Assembly: GCF_000421625.1 (NCBI RefSeq)
Contig: NZ_ATXJ01000001.1
Coordinates: 186,001-250,000 of the forward strand
From: Thermus islandicus DSM 21543
GTDB lineage: Bacteria > Deinococcota > Deinococci > Deinococcales > Thermaceae
Direction: 5' to 3'
DNA length: 64,000 nt
Shown: piece after piece, positions 56,704 through 64,000 of the stretch
Position numbering within the stretch: position 1 is the stretch's first letter
How the letters are laid out: each line of letters begins with the position of its first letter
Translations under genes and position numbers: made by a program
Notes under the pieces: generated by a model
What the model was told of the DNA's origin: nothing
Seen by the model: only the letters and a program-made list of their open reading frames with translations
The model's database searches: none

Positions 56704-57557
56704 GCTTGCCTCCAGGCCCGTAGGGTGAGGGCCAGGAAGAGGACCAGGAAAAAGACCGCCTCCACCAGTCCCCCGCCCCCGGGCACGTAGGTGCTCACCA
56801 GGGCCTCGGCTAGGGCCAGGGCCAGGGCGGCCGGGATCACCCCCTTCAGGTTCCCGAGCCCCGCCAGGGCCACCACGGCGAAGGCCTTCAGGTTGAAGAG
56901 GAAGCCCACCGTGGGGCTGGCGTAGAGCATCACCGAGAGCATCACCCCCGCCACCCCGGCCAAGGCGGCCGAGAGGCCGAAGGCCAGGAGGTAGACCCCC
57001 TCGGCCTCAATGCCCAGGAGGCCCGGGGCGAGGCGGTTCTGGGCCACGGCCCGCATGGCCAGCCCCAGGGGGGCCCGGGTGAGGAAGGCGTGGAGGGCGA
57101 GGAGGAGGGCCAGGGAGAGGAGGAAGGCCCCCAGGGGCACCGCCCCCACGAAGAAGGGCCCCAGGTGAAAGGCCGCCCCCTGGTAGGGGGGGGCCACCAC
57201 CCGGGTGTCCGCCCCGAAGAGGAGAAGGGCCAGGTTCTGCAGGAGGATGGAAAGCCCGAAGGTGAGGAGCATCTGGTTGAGCTCCGGGGCTTTGAGGACG
57301 GGCCGGATGAGGCCGTAGTAGGTGAGGCCCCCCACCAGGAAGGCGGCCAGGAAAGCGAGGCCAAGGGAAAGGAGGGGGTCCACCCCCCGGGAGGCGAAGA
57401 GGAGGTAGGAGAGGAAGGCCCCCACCATGAGGAACTCCCCGTGGGCGAAGTTCACGATGCCCACCACCCCCAGGGAGAGGGCCAGTCCCGTGGCCACCAG
57501 GGCGTAGACCCCGGCCATGAGGACCCCGTTGAGGAGGGTTTGCAGCAGGAGTTCCAT
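56700..57557 (-). CDS. livH: HAAT-type ABC importer permease, LivH-like (operon 2)
   Basis: A 285-residue permease: LLNGVLMAGVYALVATGLALSLGVVGIVNFAHGEFLMVGAF at the start is diagnostic of LivH, and the docking loop is LGLAMRAVAQNRLAPGLLGIEA. Its start codon shares a base with the stop of the binding-protein gene. Confidence 0.93.
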   Translation of the reverse strand: MELLLQTLLNGVLMAGVYALVATGLALSLGVVGIVNFAHGEFLMVGAFLSYLLFASRGVDPLLSLGLAFLAAFLVGGLTYYGLIRPVLKAPELNQMLLTFGLSILLQNLALLLFGADTRVVAPPYQGAAFHLGPFFVGAVPLGAFLLSLALLLALHAFLTRAPLGLAMRAVAQNRLAPGLLGIEAEGVYLLAFGLSAALAGVAGVMLSVMLYASPTVGFLFNLKAFAVVALAGLGNLKGVIPAALALALAEALVSTYVPGGGGLVEAVFFLVLFLALTLRAWRQA

Positions 57558-58732
57558 CAGCGCAGGTAGTAGCTCCCCGGGTAGCGGAGGGGCCTCGAGG
57601 CCTTTTCCTTGGGGAAGACGGGGCGGCGGACCCCCTCGAGGTACTGGAACTGGAACCAGATCTCCGGGCCGAAGCCCTGGTAGCGGGTCTTCCCCGTGTC
57701 CGAGGGCTCAAAGGCCAGGGGACCGAAGGGGGTGTTCATCCGGAGGCCGGCCAGGGCCTCGGCCACCTTCGCCTTGTCGGCGCTTCCCGCCCGCTCCAGG
57801 GCCAGGGCCAGGCTCTTGGCCACCACGTAGCCCATGGGGGCGAAGTACTCCTCCGTGACCTCCCCGTACTCCTTCCGGTAGGCCTCGAGGAACCGCCGGG
57901 ACTCGGCATTCCTGAGGCTCGGCAGCCAGGCCGTCATCCCCACCACGTCCTCGGAGAGGGGGTTCTTCTCAAAGCCCAGGGGCCAGGAGGGCGGGGCCCC
58001 GTAGATGAGCTTAGGCCTAAGGCCCACCTGCCGGGTCTGCGCGGCGATGGGGAGGGCGTCCACATCGTAGCCGATCCAGTAGAGGATGTCCGGGGCGAAG
58101 GCCCGGAAGCGGGTGAGGATGGGGGTGAACTGGCCGCTCCCCGTCTTGTAGGGTTCGGCCTGGACCTCGTACCCCAGCTTTTTGAGCTGCTCCTGGTAGA
58201 CCTTGATCCCCGCCGAGCCGAAGGGGCCGTCCTCGTAGAGGATGGCCACCTTCTTGGCCCCGTGCTCCCGGTTCAAGTACTGGAAGAACTGGAGGGCCGC
58301 GGCCACGTTGTGGTAGTCCCAGGGGTGGTAGTGGAAGAAGAGGGGGTAGCCCTCAAAGGCCTGCTCCACCACGGAGCTCGCCGCCCCCACGCAGAGGAAG
58401 AGGGGGCCGTACTGCTTTACGGGGCCGGAGAGGGCGAAGGTCACCCCGCTCGCCAGCCCCCCGATGACGATGTCCACCCGATCCACGGTGAGGAGCTTGG
58501 TGAGGGCGGGGACGGCCTTGGCCGGATCCGTGCCGTCGTCGGCCACAGCGAGCTCCAGCCGCACCTTGCCCCCGCGGTTGGCCTCGTCCACGGCGAGCTG
58601 GATGCCGTTCAAGGCCGCTTTGCCCGCCACGCTGGAGGCTCCCGAGAGGGGCAGGAGGACCCCCACCTTGACCTGGGTCTGGGCCCAGGCCATGCCCGCT
58701 AAGAGAACCAAACCCGCTAAAAGCTTCTTCAT
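57557..58732 (-). CDS. HAAT-type substrate-binding protein (operon 2)
   Basis: A 391-residue periplasmic binding protein of the LivK/AmiC type with a Sec signal (residues 1-18, cleaved near AWAQ) and the mature start QVKVGVLLPLSGASSVAGKAALNGIQLAVDEANR. Aromatic-rich pocket segments (FFHYHPWDYHNV, YWIGYDVDALP) hint at an aromatic or bulky ligand, but that is speculative. ATG 58732 has AAGGAGG 6 bases upstream. The acyl-metabolism genes of operon 2 lie directly upstream with a 19-base gap. Confidence 0.9.
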   Translation of the reverse strand: MKKLLAGLVLLAGMAWAQTQVKVGVLLPLSGASSVAGKAALNGIQLAVDEANRGGKVRLELAVADDGTDPAKAVPALTKLLTVDRVDIVIGGLASGVTFALSGPVKQYGPLFLCVGAASSVVEQAFEGYPLFFHYHPWDYHNVAAALQFFQYLNREHGAKKVAILYEDGPFGSAGIKVYQEQLKKLGYEVQAEPYKTGSGQFTPILTRFRAFAPDILYWIGYDVDALPIAAQTRQVGLRPKLIYGAPPSWPLGFEKNPLSEDVVGMTAWLPSLRNAESRRFLEAYRKEYGEVTEEYFAPMGYVVAKSLALALERAGSADKAKVAEALAGLRMNTPFGPLAFEPSDTGKTRYQGFGPEIWFQFQYLEGVRRPVFPKEKASRPLRYPGSYYLR

Positions 58733-58751
58733 TCCCTTCCTCCTTTCTTCC

Positions 58752-59177
58752 CTAGGGCACCTCGCCCTCGGGTTCCTCGCACAGAACCACCGCCTCGCCT
58801 TCAATCACCCGCTCCCCCCGCTGGTTCTCGCAGAAGGTTTCCAAGGTTAGAACGTAGCCCCCCTTTGCCCGCTCCCGCACCGCCTTCACAATGGCGGTGG
58901 CGGTGACCGTGTCCCCCAGGTAGGTGGGCTTGAGAAAGCGGAGGGTCTGGGAGAGGTAGATGGCCCCCACCCCGGGGAGCCGGGTGCCGATCACCGTGGA
59001 GATGAGCCCCGCCACCAGGATCCCCTGGGCGATGCGCTGGCCGAAGCGGCTCTGCTTGGCGTAGGCCTCGTCCACGTGGAGGGGGTTGGTGTCCCCCACC
59101 GCCCCCACGAAGAGGGCCACGTGGGCCTCGGAGAGGGTCTGGGTGTAGCTCGCCCGGTCGCCTACCTGGAACCTCAT
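58752..59177 (-). CDS. MaoC-like (R)-hydratase
   Basis: A 141-residue hot-dog-fold protein of the MaoC/PhaJ type. The hydratase motif appears as VGDTNPLHVDEAYAKQSRFGQRIAQGIL, with the catalytic Asp (in G-D-x-N-P-L-H) and His. It would add or remove water across an enoyl-CoA double bond. The ATG overlaps the upstream hydrolase gene by 4 bases. It is the last enzyme gene before the transporter genes of operon 2. Confidence 0.9.
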   Translation of the reverse strand: MRFQVGDRASYTQTLSEAHVALFVGAVGDTNPLHVDEAYAKQSRFGQRIAQGILVAGLISTVIGTRLPGVGAIYLSQTLRFLKPTYLGDTVTATAIVKAVRERAKGGYVLTLETFCENQRGERVIEGEAVVLCEEPEGEVP

Positions 59178-59905
59178 GCCTCCACCTCCTTCAGGAACGC
59201 CTCCAGGATGGCCCGGAGCCGGGGGGGGTCCTCGAGGTTCAGGGAGTGGCCCACCCCCTCCAGGACGAGAAGCCTCCCCCGGGGGAAGAAAGCCGCCGTC
59301 TCCTCGGCCATGGCCCGGGAGATCAGGGGGTCCAAGGTACCGTAGAGGACCAGGACCGGCCCCCCGTAGGCCCGGCCCGCCCGCCAAAGGGAGAGGGCTC
59401 GGGCGTTCCCCTGGTAGTGGGCGGGGTGCATCCTCTGGGCGCAGTCCACCAGCTCGCCGAACCAGGGGGGCCTAAAGGTGGGGGCCATGGCCTCTAGGGC
59501 CACCTCCAGGGCCTTCCGGTCCTGCCGGTAGGACTCCAGGACGGGGTAGTAGGCCTCCGGGGTAAGAAGGCCCGAAGGGGGGGCGGAGTTGAGGAGGACA
59601 AGCCCCCTCGTCCTCTCCCCCGCCGCCTCCATGGCCACCGCCCCGCCCAGGGAGTGGCCCACGAGGACCGCTTCCTCCGCCCCCACCTCCTCCAGGAAGG
59701 CCCGGAGGGCCAGGGCGTAGCCGGGAATGGAGGGGGTGAAGCCCTCGGGGGCGGGGCTTTCCCCAAAGCCCGGGAGGTCGGGGGCGAGGAGCCGGGCGCC
59801 TTGCGGGGGGTCCTCGAGGAGGCCCCGCCACCACTCCTTGCAGGCGAAGTTGCCGTGGATGAGGACCACGGGGGTTCCCTTACCAGCCTCCAGGTAGCTA
59901 AGCAT
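59174..59905 (-). CDS. Alpha/beta hydrolase (operon 2, first of two)
   Basis: A 243-residue alpha/beta hydrolase. The oxyanion region is VVLIHGNFACKEWW, the nucleophile elbow is LVGHSLGGAVAM (Ser), the acid is in YGTLDPLISRAM (Asp) and the base is in EGVGHSLNLEDP (His). The triad is complete. It could release a carboxylic acid from a CoA ester, lactone or C-C bond. It overlaps both neighbours (8 and 4 bases). Confidence 0.88.
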   Translation of the reverse strand: MLSYLEAGKGTPVVLIHGNFACKEWWRGLLEDPPQGARLLAPDLPGFGESPAPEGFTPSIPGYALALRAFLEEVGAEEAVLVGHSLGGAVAMEAAGERTRGLVLLNSAPPSGLLTPEAYYPVLESYRQDRKALEVALEAMAPTFRPPWFGELVDCAQRMHPAHYQGNARALSLWRAGRAYGGPVLVLYGTLDPLISRAMAEETAAFFPRGRLLVLEGVGHSLNLEDPPRLRAILEAFLKEVEA

Positions 59906-60671
59906 ACACCTCCTCCAGGAAGGCGCGGACCGCGCGGGCGAAGGCCAGGGGGTCCTCGAGGGGGGCGGCGTGCCCGGTGGGAAGGGCCAAAAGCCTCGCC
60001 CCCAGGGCCTGGGCCAGGGCCAGGGCGTAGGGCTGGGGGAAGAGGAGGTCCTCCTCCCCGTAGAGGACCAAGGCCGGGAGGCCCAAGGCCCTGAGCCCCG
60101 GCCTCAGGTCCTCCAGGGTGAGGAAGCCCAGGAGGAGGCTCTCCTGGGCCCTTTCCCCCGGGGCCTGAACCAGGAGGGCCCGAAGGCCTTCCTCCGCCAG
60201 AAGCTCCGGGTGGGCGTTCAGGAAGCGGGTCCCGTAGACCCAGGGGAGGGCCACCCGGAGCCGAAGGCCCCCCCCGCCGGCCCGGAGGGCGTGGAGCCAG
60301 CTTTCCACCTTGGCCCGGAGGGCGACGTCCAGGTAAGGGGTGGTGCAGGCGAGGACCAGGGCCCGGACCCGCTCCGGGGCACGAAGGGCCAGGGTCATGG
60401 CCACGATGCCCCCGTTGGAAAGCCCCACCAAAACGGCCTCCTTCCAGCCCAGCCGGTCCAGGAGGCCGCGGAGGTCTTCCGCGTGGGTCTCGGGCGTGTA
60501 GGCCCCTTCGGGCGCCTCACTCCCCCCTTGGCCCCGCATATCGTAGCGGAGGAGGGCGAAGCCCGTGAGGTGGGGAAGGACCGGGTCCCAGCTCTCCAGG
60601 CGCTGAAAGATCCCGTTCAGGAGGACCACCGGGGGGCCTTCCCCCACGACCTCGTACCTAAGCCGCACCAT
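59898..60671 (-). CDS. Alpha/beta hydrolase (operon 2, second)
   Basis: A 257-residue alpha/beta hydrolase: VVLLNGIFQRLESWDPV (oxyanion region), elbow LVGLSNGGIVAM (G-L-S-N-G, unlike the G-H-S-L-G of its neighbour), Asp in YGEEDLLFPQ and His in LPTGHAAPLEDP. The elbow resembles that of peroxidase- or lactonase-like members such as 3-oxoadipate enol-lactonase relatives. It differs enough from the neighbouring hydrolase to imply a different step. It overlaps the ligase gene by 14 bases. Confidence 0.88.
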   Translation of the reverse strand: MVRLRYEVVGEGPPVVLLNGIFQRLESWDPVLPHLTGFALLRYDMRGQGGSEAPEGAYTPETHAEDLRGLLDRLGWKEAVLVGLSNGGIVAMTLALRAPERVRALVLACTTPYLDVALRAKVESWLHALRAGGGGLRLRVALPWVYGTRFLNAHPELLAEEGLRALLVQAPGERAQESLLLGFLTLEDLRPGLRALGLPALVLYGEEDLLFPQPYALALAQALGARLLALPTGHAAPLEDPLAFARAVRAFLEEVYA

Positions 60672-62142
60672 GCCCCTCCTCCCAAAGCCGCTTCAGGGCT
60701 TCCTTGTTGACCTTTCCCGGACCGGTTTTGGGGAGTTCCTCCAGGAAGAGGAAGCCCTTGGGCACCTTGTACCCGGCGAGGCGCTCCCTGAGGAAGGCCT
60801 TCAGGGCCTCGGCCTCGAGGCGCGCCCCAGGCCTCAGGGCCACGAAGGCCACCCCCACCTCCCCCCACCTGGGGTCGGGGACCCCCACCACCGCCGCCTC
60901 CTTCACCGCCGGGTGGTCGTAGAGGGCCCGCTCCACCTCCACCGGGTAGACGTTCTCCCCGCCGGAGATGAACATCTCCTTCCTCCGGCCCACGATGTAG
61001 AACCTCCCCCCCTCGTCCCGGTAGGCCAGGTCCCCGGTCTTGAGCCAGAGCCTCTCCCCGTCCCAGGCGAAGACCTTCTCGTTCTCCTCCGGACGGCGGA
61101 AGTAGCCCTTCATCACCGCGCTTCCCGAAAGCCATAGCTCCCCCGCCTCCCCCACCCCCGCCTCCTTCCCGTCCTCCCGCACCAGGCGGGCCTTGAGGTG
61201 GGGCATGGGGCGGCCCACGCTCTCCGGGTAGGCCTCGGCCTCCTCCAGCTCAAAGGCGAAGCAGTTCACCCCGCACTCGGTGAGGCCGTAGCCCTGCTTG
61301 AAGCGCACCCCCTTCCTCCGGAAGGCCTCGCGCACGGGGGCCGGGCAGGGGGCCCCTCCGGAGATAGCGAAGCGGACCGGGGAGAGGTCCACCCCCTCCC
61401 AGGCCTCGGCCTCCAGGAGCATCTGGAACATGGTGGGCACGAGGAAGAGGAGGGTGGGCCGGAAGCGGCGGACCAGCTCCAGGTACTCCTCGGCGCGGAA
61501 CCGCTCCATGAGGACCACCCGCCCCCCCAGGTAGAGGAGGGGGGTGGCCAGGGCGTTCAGGGCGGCGTGGAACATGGGGGTGGCCAGGATGTAGCGGTCC
61601 TCCCGGGAAAGCCCCCAGGCGGCGGCGGTCTCCAGGGCGTTCACCCAAAGCTGCCGGTAGGGGATCAGGGCCCCCTTGGGCAGGCCCGTGGTCCCCCCGG
61701 TGAAGAGGAGGAGGGCGGGGTCCTCGGGGCCCACGCGGGCCTCCTCCCGAACCTCCTCCCCTTCCTCCAGGGCCTCGAGGGGGAGGGCCTTGGGGTCCAG
61801 GGCCAGGGCGGTCTCCCGGAAGCCCTCCCCGTAGAGGAGGATCCTGGGCTCCGTGTAGGCGTGGAGGGAGCGAAGTTCGGGGAGGCTCAAGCGGTGGTTG
61901 AAGGGGGTGAGGACGTGGCCTAAAAGGGGCCCGGCGAAGAGGAGGTCCAGGTAGGCCAGGTGGTTCTGGGCGAGGAGGCCCACCCGGTCTCCCCTGCCCA
62001 CCCCCAGGGCCCGCAGGAGGCCCGCCGCCCGCCGGGCCCGCCCGTAGAGCTCCCCGTAGGTGAGCCACCGCTCCCGGAAGAAGACCGCCTCCCGCTCGGG
62101 GTGGTGGGCGGCAAGCCAGGCGAGCCGGTTGGGCTCAAGCAT
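60658..62142 (-). CDS. Acyl-CoA synthetase (AMP-forming)
   Basis: A 494-residue member of the ANL superfamily. The P-loop is LLFTGGTTGLPKGALIP, then YGLTECGVN, the hinge/ATP segment GDLAYRDEGGRFYIVGRRKEMFISGGENVYPVEVE and the catalytic Lys in LPKTGPGKVNKEAL. It would activate a carboxylic acid to its CoA ester. The compact length fits short or medium-chain or aromatic acid ligases. It overlaps the KASIII-like gene by 8 bases and the hydrolase gene by 14. Confidence 0.92.
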   Translation of the reverse strand: MLEPNRLAWLAAHHPEREAVFFRERWLTYGELYGRARRAAGLLRALGVGRGDRVGLLAQNHLAYLDLLFAGPLLGHVLTPFNHRLSLPELRSLHAYTEPRILLYGEGFRETALALDPKALPLEALEEGEEVREEARVGPEDPALLLFTGGTTGLPKGALIPYRQLWVNALETAAAWGLSREDRYILATPMFHAALNALATPLLYLGGRVVLMERFRAEEYLELVRRFRPTLLFLVPTMFQMLLEAEAWEGVDLSPVRFAISGGAPCPAPVREAFRRKGVRFKQGYGLTECGVNCFAFELEEAEAYPESVGRPMPHLKARLVREDGKEAGVGEAGELWLSGSAVMKGYFRRPEENEKVFAWDGERLWLKTGDLAYRDEGGRFYIVGRRKEMFISGGENVYPVEVERALYDHPAVKEAAVVGVPDPRWGEVGVAFVALRPGARLEAEALKAFLRERLAGYKVPKGFLFLEELPKTGPGKVNKEALKRLWEEGHGAA

Positions 62143-63142
62143 AAAGCCCCCCTTCCAGCCTGAGGACCGCGGCCCCGTAGAAGTACCCCACCCCCGCCGC
62201 CGCCAGGGCCACGAGGCTCCCCTCCTTCAGCCTTCCCTCCCGCCAGGCCAGCTTTAGGGAGAGGATGGGGTCCAGCTGGCCCAGGTGGCCGTAGTCCTCG
62301 AGGTAGATGGACTGCCCCTCGGCGAGGCCTAGGCCCTGGAGGACCTTTTGGTGGGCGGAGCGCTTCATGTGGAGGAGGGCCAGGTAGTCCAGGTCCGTCT
62401 CCCCGTACCCCGCCTCCTCCAGGGCCTCGCGGATCACCGCCAGGAAGGTGGGGATGGAGGTGGCGTCCAGCCTGGCCTTCATCCCCTCGGGGTCCTCCAC
62501 TTGGAGGCGGAACTCCCCCAGGTTACCCGGGGTGAGGGGAGCCCGGGTTCCCCCCACGGGCACCTTCACCGCCAGGGCCAGCTCGGGGTCCATGCGGTGG
62601 GCGAGGCCCAAAAGCTTCAGTCCCGGCCCCTCCCGGGTGAGGAGGGCGGCGGCCCCACCTGCGGCCAGGTCGTAGAGGAAGCGGGTGTGGGGGTCCCGGT
62701 AGTCCACCAGGTCCCCGTTGCGGTACCCTCCGGCCACCAGGACCGCCCCCACCTCCTTCCGGGTGGCGAAGAGGCCGCGGGCCACCTCCAAAGCCCCCAG
62801 GAAGGTGGCGCACTTCTGGTTGAGGTCCAGGCCCCGCGCCCCCCGGGCCCCCACCCGCTTGGCCAGGTAGGGAGCCGTGGCCCAGACGGGGTAGTCCTTG
62901 TGCTCCTCCACCATGGAAAGGATCCAGTCCAGTTTCTCCGCGGGGAAGCCCGCCAGCTTCAGGGCCTCCTCCGCGGCCCAGGCGGCCATCTCCGCCGGGT
63001 GGTCTTCGGGCCCGGGGACAGGCTTCGCCCTCAGGCCGAGCTTCTCCCGCACCACCTCGGCGGGAAGGCCCGAGAGGGCCGCCACCTCCTCCGCCCCCAT
63101 GCGCCCTTTCGGCAGGTAAACCCCAAGGCTTCGCAGGTACAT
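62135..63142 (-). CDS. KASIII-like (thiolase-fold) enzyme with an atypical Cys-His-His active site
   Basis: A 335-residue protein of the FabH/KASIII superfamily. The nucleophile Cys is in LNQKCATFLGAL, the first His aligns with P-H-Q-A-N as LLHMKRSAH, and the third catalytic position, normally Asn in G-N-T-S, is His in YGHLGQLDP. FabH uses Cys-His-Asn, so this is likely not the housekeeping FabH. It could condense or cleave beta-keto thioesters or transfer an acyl group. It is the first gene of operon 2, diverging from a MalT-like regulator gene. Confidence 0.85.
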   Translation of the reverse strand: MYLRSLGVYLPKGRMGAEEVAALSGLPAEVVREKLGLRAKPVPGPEDHPAEMAAWAAEEALKLAGFPAEKLDWILSMVEEHKDYPVWATAPYLAKRVGARGARGLDLNQKCATFLGALEVARGLFATRKEVGAVLVAGGYRNGDLVDYRDPHTRFLYDLAAGGAAALLTREGPGLKLLGLAHRMDPELALAVKVPVGGTRAPLTPGNLGEFRLQVEDPEGMKARLDATSIPTFLAVIREALEEAGYGETDLDYLALLHMKRSAHQKVLQGLGLAEGQSIYLEDYGHLGQLDPILSLKLAWREGRLKEGSLVALAAAGVGYFYGAAVLRLEGGLYA

Positions 63143-63150
63143 CTACCCCC

Positions 63151-63184
63151 AGACTAGCGGGAGGGCGTTACACGCCTGTTACAC
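63151..63184. promoter_or_regulatory. Operon 2 promoter region with direct repeats
   Basis: TAGTCT on the minus strand (63151-63156) ends 8 bases before the KASIII-like ATG. Two exact direct repeats GTTACAC (63167-63173 and 63178-63184, one helical turn apart) cover the position of its -35 region. Direct repeats are the usual operator form for MalT-type activators. Confidence 0.6.
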
Positions 63185-63218
63185 ACCCTTCCCCCAAGGC
63201 CTGGGGCAGAATAAGGCC

Positions 63219-64000
63219 ATGCCCTACCCCGTGCCCCCCTCGAGGCTCCGCCCGCCCCGCACCGCCCGTGAGGTGCGGCGCCCCCGCCCCCTGCGCCGGG
63301 TGGAGGAGGCCTTCCAGAGGAGCCCGGGGGTGGTCCTGGCGGCGGGGCCCGGCTACGGCAAGACCAGCCTGGCGGCGGAGCTGCCCGGGCTCTACGTGGC
63401 CCTGGCGGAGGAGGCCAAGGACCCGGCGGTCTTCCTCTGGCACCTCCTCGCCGCCTACCGCGACCGGGCGGAGGTGGGCGAGGCCACCGCCCTCCTGGAA
63501 AGCGGGGCCTGGCCGCGGGCCCTGGAGGCCTTCCTGGAGGCCCTGGAAGCCCTCGGGCCCCAGCTTCTGATCCTGGACGAGGCCCACCGGGCGGAAAGCC
63601 CCGGGGTCCTCCGGGCCCTGGAGGGGCTTTTGCGCCTGCCCTCCCTGCGCCTGGTTCTCCTCTCCCGGAAGGCCGCCCCCTTCGCCTTCCTCACGGTGCT
63701 CTCCGAGCAGGAGCTGGCCTTTGACCCCGAGGAGGCCTGCGCCCTGGCCAAGGCCCTGGCCCCGGAGCTCCCGGCCTTTGAGGTGGAGCGGGCCCTCTCC
63801 CTGGTACGGGGCTGGCCCCTGGGCCTCCGGGTGGTCCTCCTGGCCATGCGGCGGGGGCTTAAGCCGGAGCTGGCCCTGGAGAGCGGGGAGGGCCTCCTGG
63901 CCTACCTGGCCTACGGCCTTCCCCAGGACCTCCTCCTGCGGGCGGCCCGGCTGGCCCTCCTGGGCGAGGTGCCCGAGGAGGGGGCCAGGGACCTCCTGCC
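63219..64000 (+). CDS. MalT-like ATPase transcription regulator, 3'-truncated by the window end
   Basis: The frame from ATG 63219 is open to base 64000 (260 codons seen). It begins SRLRPPRTAREVRRPRPLRRVEEAF, then Walker A AAGPGYGKTSLAAEL, Walker B LLILDEAHRAESPGVL and the sensor-like LLSRKAAPFAFL with EQELAFDPEEACALAKAL, the pattern of the MalT/LuxR-type STAND ATPases. A helical sensor and a DNA-binding end should follow outside the window. It diverges from operon 2 and is the obvious candidate to control it. Confidence 0.8.
   Translation, partial: MPYPVPPSRLRPPRTAREVRRPRPLRRVEEAFQRSPGVVLAAGPGYGKTSLAAELPGLYVALAEEAKDPAVFLWHLLAAYRDRAEVGEATALLESGAWPRALEAFLEALEALGPQLLILDEAHRAESPGVLRALEGLLRLPSLRLVLLSRKAAPFAFLTVLSEQELAFDPEEACALAKALAPELPAFEVERALSLVRGWPLGLRVVLLAMRRGLKPELALESGEGLLAYLAYGLPQDLLLRAARLALLGEVPEEGARDLL

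Noticed and set aside
59174-60671. The two alpha/beta hydrolases as a recent duplication
   Set aside because: Their nucleophile elbows (GHSLGG and GLSNGG) and most of the sequence differ, so they are distinct enzymes rather than fresh copies.
1-64000. CRISPR arrays, insertion sequences, prophage or rRNA genes
   Set aside because: No regularly spaced direct repeats, transposase, integrase or rRNA-like sequences were seen; the accessory character at 45-63 kb comes from metabolic operons.

Overview
The window looks like a chromosomal segment of a Thermus species close to T. thermophilus. GC is very high with a strong third-position bias. Many starts are GTG or TTG, neighbouring genes overlap by a few bases, and leaderless promoters are common (a -10 hexamer ending 6-7 nt before the start codon). 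The proteins match Thermales families. This is inferred from the sequence alone; no database was searched.

Layout. 1-12 kb holds core genes: a membrane protein, fmt-def-cdaR-cdaA (formyl-Met processing with c-di-AMP synthesis), a ZapE/AFG1 ATPase, glutaredoxin-like and DinB proteins, a decayed VapBC-type pair, fabI, ispG, tgt, an AI-2E family permease, a zinc-site-less M23 protein and rpmB. 12-19.7 kb has lspA, aspartate aminotransferase, a lipid kinase back-to-back with a histidine phosphatase lacking its catalytic histidines, a GNAT protein, a deacetylase-like gene beside a phosphoesterase, a frameshifted trmL-like gene and an AlbA_2-type ATPase. 19.8-25 kb has amtB-glnK behind an operator-like palindrome, then hrcA, a moaD-moaE fusion, a Uma2 protein and rlmN. 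25-33 kb has an acyl-CoA dehydrogenase, a Clp1/Grc3-type kinase, leuS with an apparent transcription attenuator, a YihY protein, a TPR-like protein and proA-proB. 33-44 kb has a secreted metzincin lipoprotein, tRNA-Arg(ACG), a corrinoid adenosyltransferase, an ABC-2 exporter behind a palindromic operator, an SPFH protein, a CPBP protease and rapZ-yvcK. After alr, 45.5-63.1 kb is metabolic accessory DNA.

That last part has two long minus-strand operons, each built round a complete branched-chain-amino-acid-type (HAAT) ABC importer. Operon 1 (45498-53251) joins the importer to a CoA-acylating semialdehyde dehydrogenase, a zinc alcohol dehydrogenase and a 3-hydroxybutyrate dehydrogenase; a PucR-type regulator gene diverges from it. 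Operon 2 (54379-63142) joins a second importer to a KASIII-like enzyme, an acyl-CoA synthetase, two alpha/beta hydrolases and a MaoC hydratase; a MalT-like ATPase regulator gene, cut by the window end, diverges from it. Both look like uptake-plus-degradation units for organic acids or acyl compounds whose identity the sequence does not reveal.

The best candidates for new biology are the leuS attenuator with a leaderless eight-codon leader peptide, the palindromes over the amtB and ABC-exporter promoters, operon 2 with its direct-repeat control region, a small intergenic repeat family, stop codons embedded in downstream -10 boxes, and several catalytically degenerate enzymes. No gap between genes exceeds about 210 bases, and I saw no CRISPR array or insertion sequence.
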